A stretch of DNA of 64,000 bases from Nematostella vectensis (lineage: Eukaryota; Cnidaria; Anthozoa; Actiniaria; Edwardsiidae). Numbering within the stretch: position 1 is the first letter of the stretch; each line of letters begins with the position of its first letter. Both the position numbers and the translations under genes were made by a program. Shown one piece after another: positions 1 through 18,600 of the stretch. Under the pieces are notes generated by a model. The model ran no database searches. It had not been told where the DNA came from and saw only the letters and a list, made by a program, of their open reading frames with translations. Where the stretch lies: contig NC_064048.1 of assembly GCF_932526225.1 (NCBI RefSeq), positions 9,262,515-9,326,514 on the forward strand. Reading direction: 5' to 3'.

Positions 1-7056
<7,056 letters not shown>

Positions 7057-7980
7057 ATTCTAGCCCTAGTATAACCTCCAATACCTCAGTTAAACGCCAT
7101 ATTTCAGATATCTCCCGACCTGAAATAAAAATTTCATTTTTATATTGTTTATACTGCATTTTTGGTGCAAATGCTGTGTGGGTGATTCATTTGGAAAGAA
7201 TAACTCGATTTGTTTGCTGTTTATCCCCGTAACTTTGATAAATGAACATTATAATAAACCGCTAGACTAAACTAAAATATCATGACATCGCCTTAAAGTA
7301 CAGGAAATAAGATCGAGACCTGGAAAGTATGGAAATACAAACTTGAAATTTTTTTCTCAAACGCCAGTTCACGATCTTGTTTTATACCGGTTCCAAGTTG
7401 ACACAAAAATGCATCCTCACAAGCTCGTCCGCAAAATACCGAACTATGAACCAACATTATTATCGAGACCACAATAAAAACAACCAGATAGCTGAGAACG
7501 ACTACTAATAGATGAATCCCGGAGTGCACTATTCATTCTATCGAGATAAAATCTAAAGAAAAACTTAAAATAAAGGCAACTTGCGAGACACCTTTGTCCC
7601 AGGTCGCCTTGAAAATGAACTTTTAGCTTAGCGACGTGGAAATCGAGGTTGCTCTTCTATTTAACTAAGTCGCTAGAATCAAAGAAACTGACAAAATACA
7701 CCACCATTAAAGCAAAAAAAAAAAAAAAAAATGGCTAACTTACCACAGGCTTAATTTAAAAGACAGAAAAAGCTTAGGGAACTTTTGAAACTGCGCTAAG
7801 GAACTCGGGAAGTTGAAGAAATCAAGCGAGCGCCAACGACGACCACGCGAGAAACCGGTTGGTAAAAACAATAGAGATATACTTACCTTTTTGGTAAATT
7901 CATAATATTTAGGAGCCTGACTAATTGCTGTTTCATAATTGCCACCTCCTAGGTGATATGACGAGCAAAACAAGCCATGA
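7057..7980 (-). other. 5' UTR exons and promoter-proximal region of STK33
   Basis: The STK33 start-codon exon extends upstream to an acceptor (TTTTTATTTCAG) at 7120-7131, so its 5' UTR includes 7057-7119. This piece carries a short upstream ORF of five codons (ATGGCGTTTAACTGA). Two good donors lie upstream on the same strand: GTAAGT at 7738-7743 and GTAAGTATA ending at 7886. They suggest alternative or successive untranslated first exons at about 7744-7850 and 7887-7945. The second has an open frame beginning near 7973, but nothing recognisable is encoded, so I treat it as leader sequence. Confidence 0.5.
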
Positions 7981-8358
7981 ATTCAAGATAATTCCATCCA
8001 CGGTCGCCATCCAACTCAAAACTTTGCATAACTTTGACTGTCAAACCAACCGGCCGCGCGAGGAATGAGCTGGCCTGGGGACGGCCCCTCGCTAGGATGC
8101 CTGGACCACAGGAGGACCAGAGTAGTTACAGGTTATTTTTTGTATTCTTTTGCATAAATGCTCAACAAATAAAACTGGTTTCTATAGCAAAAGAAATTGC
8201 TTTTATTTTACTTTGTAGTCTTACAATGTTCTGAATAATTCTACATCTCCTAGAAACCATTGGCAACAATGCGGTTAATTACGTGTGTAGGTAGATTGTT
8301 CCAGAAAAAAACTTCAGCATCTAAAACCACGATTTACTTCACCGGGCATCTATTGTTG

Positions 8359-8799
8359 TTTAGTATGAATCTACTCACATACTATCACTAATCTCGCAAT
8401 TTGATTGGCTCCCGTACTCACTATCTATTGAGCCATAGATAGTGAGTAGCGAAAAAGCCACTTGAAGCGAAAGAGAAAAAAAAAAACCTTGATTCAAATT
8501 TGAAAAAAAAATTGGTTCAAAATCTTTTCTAGTAAATGTATTTTCCATCCTTACAAAAAGACACTAAAAGTAACGAAGACTGCAGGGTTTTGAAGCTAAA
8601 GTTTTCAATTTTCGTTTATCTGCGCGCGCTGCAAACACCGGTTGCATGAGCTCGCGTACGCACTAGAAAACACGCCATTTCAAACGAGCGCGCGCTTTTT
8701 TGATTTTGTAAAAATACCGTTTTCGTTGTTTGTGTTATTACTGATAATTATTAAAATAGTCATTTATTTGAAGGAGTATGTGAGTAGATTTATACTAAA
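8359..8799. mobile_element. Inverted-repeat element (MITE-like)
   Basis: Terminal inverted repeats of 24 bp (8359-8382 and 8776-8799) differ at one position; each starts TTTAGTAT and contains CTACTCACATAC. Inside is a second perfect 14-bp palindrome with a 6-nt loop (8415-8448, arms TACTCACTATCTAT). No transposase is encoded. The 109-codon open frame starting at 8642 overlaps the right terminus and looks fortuitous. The target-site duplication is unclear. Confidence 0.6.
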
Positions 8800-9665
8800 A
8801 GAATTAGACTACTCTTTCTCTATGAGTCAAATAGTCATAGAAAACTCGAACTCGCAACAGATCCCAATGTATTCCGTACGCCTCGGAGTCTGCCCTAAAG
8901 ACGTCTTATTAAAGACGAAAATTTCGCAGAGTCGAATTCCAGTTTTTGGTGTATTTGGTACGAGATTATGACAGTTTGGGCTTTTTGATTCTATCCGTAC
9001 GCCTCGGGTGATGCACAGTAGACGTCACAGCGTGACGTCGTGGAGAACGGCACGTAACTTTACCGACTGGAGTCCAGATCAAAACAAAAATATTCAAACT
9101 CTAATCATTTTAAAATACATCTTTCCCTTTTAAATGGATACTTTAAGATTGAAATGAGATGTTTTAGTTGAGGGATGCATTAAAAGCTGAGTGAAATTCA
9201 CTATTACGAAACCTTGCGCGACCCAAGTCAGATCAGCGAACTTATACCTGGGAACACACCCTTACATCAACGCATCTAAAGTATGTACGCATCTAAAGTA
9301 AAAATATGCTATTTCGTATATGCGTTGTGCTTTCATTTGCTTTTATTGTCTTTACCGTCACAATGTACAATAAAACGGACATCAACATTTACAAACTTCA
9401 GAGAAAAGAGACAGAACAAGGAGGGAAGTATAGTAGAATAGGAGATTTGTGCTCGGTGGGCGTAGATCCCTATTTGTTCTGTTGCGTTAAGAATCAACTT
9501 CAAGCTCCATGGTACTCCTGAGGGACTCAGCTCTTAGCTTGACTATATCTAGGATATAGCATCGATCTTCTGTAAACCAAGAGACTGGGTCTACTGTCCA
9601 GTAAAATGATGAAGCGTTGGTTCTCTTCGAGCTCCCTGTGGAAAATCTCCCGAGAGGGACTGGGT
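8800..9665. other. STK33-CNOT2 intergenic region and CNOT2 3' UTR
   Basis: There is no supported gene here. A perfect inverted pair of CRE-like sites (GACGTCAC-AGC-GTGACGTC) lies at 9021-9039. A minus-strand AATAAA (TTTATT at 9342-9347) is a candidate CNOT2 polyadenylation signal about 320 nt past the stop. A plus-strand open frame at 9306-9521 begins with a hydrophobic stretch but has no supporting exon context. Confidence 0.4.
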
Positions 9666-12600
9666 TTACTGTGCGGCAATAGGATGTAGCGTTGGTTTCT
9701 CTTCAAGCTTATCGTATTCAAGGTGGAATTCTTTGGGGACCTTCCTCCACGCCTGACAGTCAAAGAAGTAATACGTCCCGCGTTCGTAATTGTTAGACTT
9801 GACCTGAGGTTCCACGCCTGGAGCACGTGTTAGCCACACCCTCTCTTCCTTGTGGTACCTCCAATCACGCGCGTACCTAAGAAAAGATAAGCGAAGCCTC
9901 GTAAAACAGCACTAGCATTTTTGGGATTAAATTAACAGACAATAAAAGTGCTGTAACAGTTGTCCTCATTAAAAAAACACCATTCACGCCGCCAGTTTAC
10001 CCTCCCGCACAATACAGAGTCACTCAAAGAATCCAATCCCATCGGCTCATTTCAGCAAGTGAGTGATATACTTACAATCACAATATCATTAATAAGGTAT
10101 TAGACCTTAATGATGAATAATTATCTTACTGTCCGTTATATCGCGACCCGCGTTTTAAAAACACGATTTGTTTTGATTTTCTGTTCCGTCAAAGCCATTC
10201 TGAGCCAATCAGAGTCTCGCTTTGTGCACTTCCCTGGCTATCCTCTGGACGAAAACCAGACAGTCTCGAGACAGAAAGCCAGGCAACTGCACTAGGCGAG
10301 AGATGGCAAGGATCTGATAGGCTTAGAATAATTTGACTGGCGGAACAGAAAATCCCAAAAGACAAAAACAAATCGATGTTTTGAAAATGCGGCGTCGCGA
10401 TACAACGGATTCGACGGTAAGGTTTTCTTGCCTAAAGACCGTTGTAAATGATAACAAAGAAGTGGTTGCTCGAAATTCCGTCTACTTACAGTTCAGCAGC
10501 AGCTGCGAGTTGTAAGATGTCGCCGCCGTTCGTGTAGTACAGGTAGAACAGAAGGTCTTCGCCATATCTACTCAGCTTGATGGGTGCCAGCTACAAAACA
10601 CAAAGCGTATCAATGAATGGCTGTCGATGCTCTTAAAACCTAAGCCGAGCACGAAGAAAGCCTGTGATAATCTTAAACTTTAGGGAGCGGGATCATAGTA
10701 AACACGAATTTCAATGGGCCGTTTTCCAGATAACGAGGGCCCTTGTTATTCTAGCGTGAAAGCGAGGATTGGCAGATCGGAGTTTGATTACACCCGCGTT
10801 GCAATATTCTGAAACTTTGTTAAAATCATGTACATGTAGTAAAGCTTGATAAGAATAAAATTGTTCCGTTTAACACTAATGTAAATCATAATGCATATCT
10901 GTTATCATTATATTATCATTTATGTATGTTTGTAATAATTTAATTATTTTCCGAGAGCCACATTTATATTATCTGTTTTGATATTAGGTGTCACTCTCAA
11001 TAAAAAAAATGTCTTAATTATCTTCCCTCAAGTCAAAAATTTTTTAAGTGAAGACTCACCTTTTCTCGGATAAACGAGTTTATACGATACTCCGGGGGAA
11101 CATGATAGTCTATAACAAAAACATATGGGTGCATAAGGGTGAGCTTCCTGACAATGCGACGCGCGCTAACGTGACCACCTTGACAGCGTTGCCAAGTAGG
11201 ACAATAAAGAAAGATGGGAGAGACTCGATATCTGATGGGTATCAATGTCACTAGCCAACCAGCTTTGGAGAGCTTTGGAAAGCAATGCTTGTATACACAT
11301 CAAGCACGATAGAAACCTCCCTAGTAATGATGTTCGTGTCAATCAAAACAATGAATAACGCATGCTAGTTCATAGATACGACGCGCGCACGATTATCCAA
11401 TCAGAAAGCAGCAAATAGAAGCCAGCGAAGTGCAACCCAAATGTCCCACAAAAGTCCCACAAATTGTACATGTCGGATAGGATCAGTGAGTCCTGCCCGG
11501 AGTTATTTTAAATACAGACGTTTATAGGGGTTTTCCTGCGACTTGGAAAACAAAACACAGTAACATAACATGATGGAAACTTGTCTTGTTGTCCAAGATT
11601 GGTGAAAATCTTGTGAGAATGAAGCATAGAAATTGATAACTACGAGTTTGATTGTTGAATGGAAACGGGACGAATCCAGCTTAAAATACGAAAAATTGGA
11701 AATGATAAGATAAAGCGGTGCTCTTTACGGTAGGTACTAAGTGCTTATGTGTTTTCAAACATATTTTTGTCAACTTGCAGTGATTTAAGTGCAGGGAAAA
11801 TCAGAAGAGAAAAGCCGAGTTCGCTGTTTACGACCGACTTCTAACAACAAGTTTTATCGGCAAACGTCAAGATTTACAGTAAAAATACAAACGACAGTCT
11901 CATTCCTATATGTAATTGAAGTAACCTAGGTAATTTCAAACACAAGTTTAATGGTACGACTTACACTGCTCTTGTAAGTGGTTTGTTTGCTTTTTGTTTT
12001 TCGTTTCTTCGTAGTACATTTTACGTGTTTTTCTACAATTGAGTCCCAACTCTACACTAAAAGCGGCCGGGCAAAGAAAACAGGGCTAGCACTTTCTACG
12101 CTGACCGGAGAGTGGTTATTTGCTTGTCCAGATTCGCAGAAAAATATCTCAAACCAATCTTTTTCGGCGTCGATTGCCGACTTTTTGTGGGACATTTGTG
12201 GGACCACATGGCTGTTATTGCACCATCTCTTTCCTGATTGGCTATTCGTGCGCGCGTGATTGACATGTCGGATCTATGAATTGGATGACATTTTCAAACT
12301 TGGTGACCACGGTAGGGCGCGTCGCATGGTAAACCTCGTATTGGTGACCATGGTAGCGCGCGTCGCATGGTAAACCTTGTCTTGGTGACAACGGTAGCGC
12401 GCGTCGCACTATAAAACAAGCCATACTCTGCTCGTGTTCCTACACAACCTGTTATGTACTCATTACACTATCGACACGTTAAAATAAAAACCCCTGTAAT
12501 AAACCATGCGGTTACTCATTAAAGAAGTCCAATTTACACTCCCATACTATACAAAGTCACATAAAAATCCGTTTCCATCGTCTAATTCGAGCAAGTACCT

Positions 12601-15600
12601 GAGATGTTTCCAATCAAGTATCGTCAATAAATACATTAAATGCATGCCCCGGGTGTGAAAACTCATTTATTCACTCTCAGTCCGTAGACTGTCAATGGCT
12701 ATTTAAGTTTTTCTTGCAAATGAACCGCTGCATTTTCAATTGTAAACAATAACAAAGGAGCGGTTGGTCGACATTCTTTAAATGTCATGAATGCATGGTT
12801 CTGGCATTTTCTTATCGTCTTTATTCGTACGTATTATCATTCTCAGCAGGGAGGGCAACCTTTCTAACCAATCCCTTGACGTCTTACCTATCTCGTGAGG
12901 TCTACAGGGGCTTTCAGCAAACGGCGAACCGAACGTATGATACAAGCTCCTAGAATACAAAAAAACGTGAGTCAACATCTTAACAACACCGTGGTCAAAA
13001 CGTAGAATATGAACGAGCTTTAGATACGAGGTTAGATACGAGGTTAGATACGAGCTTTAGATACGAGGTTAGATACGCGCATCAACGGAAGGGGTTATCC
13101 CTCTTCTAAAGGGTCTATCCCGCGCCTGAAGGGTCTATCCCGCGCCTGAAGGGTCTATCCCGCGCCTGAAGGGTCTATCCCGCGCCTGAAGGGTTTGTCT
13201 CCCACCTGTAATGTTTTTACCTCTTGAGGTGATTATCCCGCACCTGCATGGTCTATCGCGTACCTGAAGGGTCTATCCCGTACCTGAATGGTCTATCCCG
13301 TACCTAAACGGTCTATCCCGCACCTGAATGGTCTATCCCGTACCTGAATGGTCTATCCCGCACCTGCATGGTCTATCGCGTACCTGAAGGGTCTATCCCG
13401 TACCTGAATGGTCTATCTCGTACCTGAATGGTCTATCCCGTACCTGAATGGTCTATCCCGCACCTGAATGGTCTATCCCGTACCTGAATGGTCTATCCCG
13501 CACCTGAATGGTCTATCCCGCACCTGAATGGTCTATCCCGCACCTGAACAGTCTATCCCGTACCTGAATGGTCTATCCCGTACCTGAATGGTCTATCCCG
13601 TATCTGAACGGACTATTACGCACCTGAAGGGTCTATCCCGCCCCTGGAGGGAATAGCCCATCCTAGATGTACTTACTCTGGTGAGTTGAGGTTCAATCCG
13701 AGAGTTGTCAGGTCACTGAAAAAAAAAATGACAAAATGATATGAAATAAAATGCAGTAATTAGGACTGATGGTGTCCCCTGTGAATGTGGTCTTCTATAT
13801 GCAGAGGACTTGGTCCTTAATGTGAAGGTCTTCCCCCGGCTATACTGTATACACAGGAATCGGGCTCGCTAAAATATTCGAATAAATGTCGATAAGATAA
13901 GATAACATTATCCTATGAAATTAACACAAAACTTATGTTTATCCATACTTGGTAACACAAGAACTAACAATCGTTGATTTAAAAATACTCTCTCGTGTTA
14001 ATTTTGTTGGCGTTGTGGTAACGTTAATAAGTAAGGGCATCCATTTCCTTTTCCTCTTCTCTCCTTCCCCATGCCCCTCCCCCACCGTCGGCCTTGTTCC
14101 GCCTCGTTCTTGCGTCTGTGACATCGACGCCCTTGGTACCCGTGGATGATGATTCAGGTCTTGATTGCGGGGCTGCTTACCTTCCCAGCGCCAGGGTGAC
14201 AAGGTTCGGTTCAGTCTCTGCCGCCCGGATAAACGTTAGAAGCCCGATCATACCGAACTGGTCAGTCACCATGCCTTTTGGGATATTCGTTATCACTCCT
14301 GTGAACCAGAAAAGCGCTTGTAGTTATTGAATCATTTTAGCCTAAACCTGATGCTATTCTTAGGAATATTCGTAAGAATCCCACCTAGGAACAAGAAAAG
14401 CGCTTGTAGTTATTTAGTCATCTTAGCCTAACCCTAACTAGGGGGTTAATAACACTCGGGTGGGGACAAAGATGTTATTTTTCTATCTATGTTGCCAATT
14501 CTGATGCTTGTTTTTTGTTTTTTTTTGCCATTTACACGTGTAATTTTTGTTCATATGTTTCTTGCTCCAATGAAGGGCTAAAGCTTATCCGTCCCCTCCT
14601 CAAGTTCTAGAGATGATCACTTACCCGATGGACTAGTTTGGATTCCTCTCTGAGATTTCCCATTCATCTGTGCTGTTAGCTTTGGATCTAGTAGTCTACA
14701 AAGGAAATTAAAAGGGGGAAAACACTTACTTGAGGCTCAGTAAGGCAGACCTAGTTTCTGTAGACAAGAGCTTAAAGAGCCTTTTTCATAAACACCTTAC
14801 AATAATCTTCCTACAAAATTCTCGAAATAACAATCTCAAAATAAAGTTTTATAATTTGATTTACCCAAATCAGCTAAAAAAATGGAAATGTACTCTTTCT
14901 CAGCTGACAGAGACTCTGACTTATATTTTTAAGGTATAAAACTTTGACTAACTGCCATCCTTTAGGGGTTGTTGATGGATTGTCCGATTTTGCTATCTCT
15001 TGGGGTATAAAATTCGGCCATCTGCCATCCCTTAAGGGGTGTTGAAGAATTTTTTCTGATTTTGCTATCTTTTTTGGCATAAAATTTGACCAACTGCTAT
15101 TCCTTAGGGGATGTTTAACAATTGTTTTCCGATTTTGTTATCTTTTAGGGTATAAAATTCGAATTGCTATTCCTAAGGAGGGTGTTAAACGGGTTTTTTT
15201 CCTCCTAATTACGCTACCTCATAGGGTTAAAAATTCCTTCAACCACACCTAATTTGCTATCTTTTGGGGGTAAGAATTTCTGTTTACAAAGCCAAAAGTG
15301 CTATCCAATAGGGTTAAAATTGATTTTAGTGACAATCACCCCCATCCGTTTTTAATCAGAGTCCTGGGCATAAGACTCGGCTTATTCTAGCAAGTTACGA
15401 AGATACTTACAATCAAATATTGTTAATTAGGTATCAAACTAGAGTCTTTAATTGTTATTTAGTTTTCTTCTTTAGTTTCCTTGCAAATAAACTGAAAAGA
15501 AAAATACTTGACATACTTTGCTTCCCTGGCTGAATCCTTCAATGCCTGTTCGTAAGTGCTTCCAACCCGGTTATCTATAAAAAGTATGTGACAGTTATCA

Positions 15601-18600
15601 AGTGAAATCTGAGTTTACCATAAATGACCTAATAAAGGCCCCCTATCTAAAGAACGCCTTCCAACTAATGAACGCCTCCTCTAAGCATACAAGTTTGTAT
15701 AATGCCTCCCTGTAAGCATACAAGTTTGTATAATGCCTGCCTCTATTAAACACCCCCTCCCCTGCTCCCCTACCTCCCGCTTAAAAAGAAATATTTCATT
15801 GTTCCCATAATATAAATCAATTTTATTGCCTTCTTGCTTAATCAAAGCGAGTAGCGTCTCGCCCAATGCCAAGAAACGCTTGCTACATAGGCCATAATTT
15901 AACGTTATCTTGACTGAAATTAAAAACTGATTGCACTTGGGTTTGTTTATTGTTAGTTTATATTGAACGCCCCTCTCTAATAAACGCCTCCTATCTATTG
16001 ACCCCCCCTCGGACCATAGAAATTTAATAAACGCCGGGGCGTTTATTAAATAGTATATCCTCTGTCCCTTTTGAGGTACAGTAAAAACCTGACCCCAATC
16101 TTGTGAATCGTACCTGTGAGGGGGAAGATACTTGATGTAGAGCTTACTCCCTTGATAAGGAGAAAGAAGAATTTAGAATTACAGGAGAACACAAACACAG
16201 TAGGGAGAAAGGTTGGCGGGCTTTCTCCATAGAAATAGTGAGAAATAATTTGGTTATATGTAGTAAACAGAAATAGGGAGTAAGGGGTTAGCAAACTTAC
16301 TCAATGGATAGTGAAAAAAAAAATACTTAAAAATAGTAAAACAGAAATAAGAATGAGGGGTTAGGAAGATTACATCATGAATATAATAAAATGATTTGAT
16401 AATAGTAAAACAGAGGGTTAGGGGTTAGCAGGATTACTTCATGGATTTGTTTAGTTTGGGGTCTGACCTTCATTCAAAAGTGTTTAAGAGAGTTAATGAT
16501 ACTGTAAGTATTGCCAGGGAAACAGAAGAGGCTGGAGAAAGGGTTTGAGAAATCTGATGTTTTACCAAGGTATTGACCATTGACTTGGACAGATCTGCTT
16601 GACTTGAACTCTCGCTATTATCTGAAAATAAATGTGGCACAGTCAGCTATTTGGGCCTCTTCATATGTTTTATTATGTTGGCCTCTTCATATACAGTCAA
16701 ACACACAAGTAATTGATTATACAGGTTTTTTGCCAGTCGAATTCTCTCTGCAGTTCATTATGTTTCACAAAGTGCTGATGAAGTTTATCTGAGAGAAACC
16801 AGCAACACATATGCCATGCTGATGAGTCCTAACAAAGACAATTGTCCATCGTTGCCGAACTGCATGGGTGCCAATGTCTGTATATGGATGTCTGGTGCCG
16901 ATGTTCTTACCTTGTTTGAATGATGTGCCAGGAAGAGCGGGAAAGTCCTCATTCAGAATGGAGAAGTCTGGTTGTGGTTCAGCAGGTTTGGACACCACGC
17001 CGTACGACGGTCTACTTGGTGCCCCCCCTGGGCCCCCTGCACCCCCCTCCAAGTGCATCCTGTTGGTCAGGGTTGGGAACTCTGACAGGTCCAGGGCAGT
17101 TCCCCCTGGTGAACTGCTGTCCCCTGGTAATTTGATTACACAGATCAGGGTTAATTTGTTGTTTAGTTAAAATTAAAAAGTACTTTTCTAAATTTTTTTT
17201 GTCTCTGTTAGCTGATATTTTGTCATCATTTCAACAGGCTGAATGCTATTGCAATATTTTCAAAATAATTATGTAAAAGTACAAAAACTTGTTATCTATG
17301 ATGACTATTTCAAGATTTCATCACATATACAGTATAGGTTATATTTCAGAGTCAAAGTCTAAGAATTATATTGAGATGCAAGTATCTCTTTCGCCCATGC
17401 TGTCAAAGACACTCAATGCACTCTTTAGATAATGTTTTTTTATCTCACAACAAACAACAAGACTTCTCTGATTTGAAACGTTGACCAAGCGTGTACCCAG
17501 GGTTCAGGTTGGCAGTCATAGCTTTCATAAGGATAGTATTTGATCATCCCATAATAAAAAATAACCCACTTTTTGTCAGCTTTTAATGAACACACACCGT
17601 GCACACCCCTCTGGGTACCACCTGTTCACAGAAGCACTTCGATCATCTAAGCTCAGACCATGACTAAGTTCGTTTACCTGAAAATGCCCCTCCTCTCCTG
17701 AAATCTCTGAAGACTTGGGCTGACTGGAATGGCTGTCTCCTACCCAGTGGTGGGGAGGGCATTCTTGACGGATCTTGTAGACCAACAAAACATAACTTAT
17801 ACGCAATGCATATATGTAATAACTGCACAGGGATAGGGGGGGGGGGGGGGGGGCTTCTTGACGGATATTGTAAACCAACAAAGCATCAGTAATAATGCAT
17901 ATAATAACTGCACAAGAGTGGGGAGGGAATTCTTGACTAAGCTTGTAAATCATCAAAGTGTCTATGTTATGATATGGTATGGCAGTAGAAAGAACAAGTC
18001 TGGCTGTGTCAGCATGGCCATCACCATTTATTCAGAGAGCAAGCTTGTGTAGATACCCACCAGTTGGCGTAAAGGCACTTGTCAATGACTGCAATCCAGA
18101 GCCCACAAGTCCCTGGAAAGACAACAAGAGATGATACCACACCCTTACTATGATCATCTGTTTTGTTTTCTGTGGATCTACCACACCCCTATCACTTTGC
18201 AATTTGTTTGCAATTTGCTCATATACGACACACCCCCATTCCCTCTGATTGAACTTTAGATGCATTAACCACACCCACCTCCTAATCTCTTTTATTGCAC
18301 TTTGGAAGCATACCAAATCGCAATTTTCCTTATCGCATTTTGAATGTATACACCAAACACCTCTTCCCTCAGATAGCATTTTACATATAGATGCGTATAC
18401 CACACCCCATGGTCATTTTTTCAAAAAAAATGCTAGCAGTGCATTTTGTGTTTTCAAATCTTCTAGAATGTGAATTGTGACAAAACAGCATCTCGAATTG
18501 ATTTTAGTGGCATCTTTCAACTAATTACATGCCAATTTAAGTTTGGTGCCTATTATTGCTGGTGCGCATTCTCGTCTTTGCATACAACTAAGCACACACA

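Noticed and set aside
7740-7973. Minus-strand frame as a first coding exon
   Set aside because: It stops soon after a good splice donor and precedes an STK33 leader acceptor, so untranslated exons explain it better.
9306-9521. Plus-strand frame starting with a hydrophobic leader
   Set aside because: It overlaps the presumed CNOT2 3' UTR, lacks any domain and has no supporting exons.
13020-13650. Possible CRISPR-like array because of regular 20-bp repeats
   Set aside because: Units are directly adjacent with no unique spacers, and the context is a eukaryotic intron.
16114-16150. Possible 37-nt extra CNOT2 exon with good acceptor and donor
   Set aside because: Including it breaks the reading frame between exons 17123-16911 and 15574-15517 and creates a stop. 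Without it the junction gives a clean frame.
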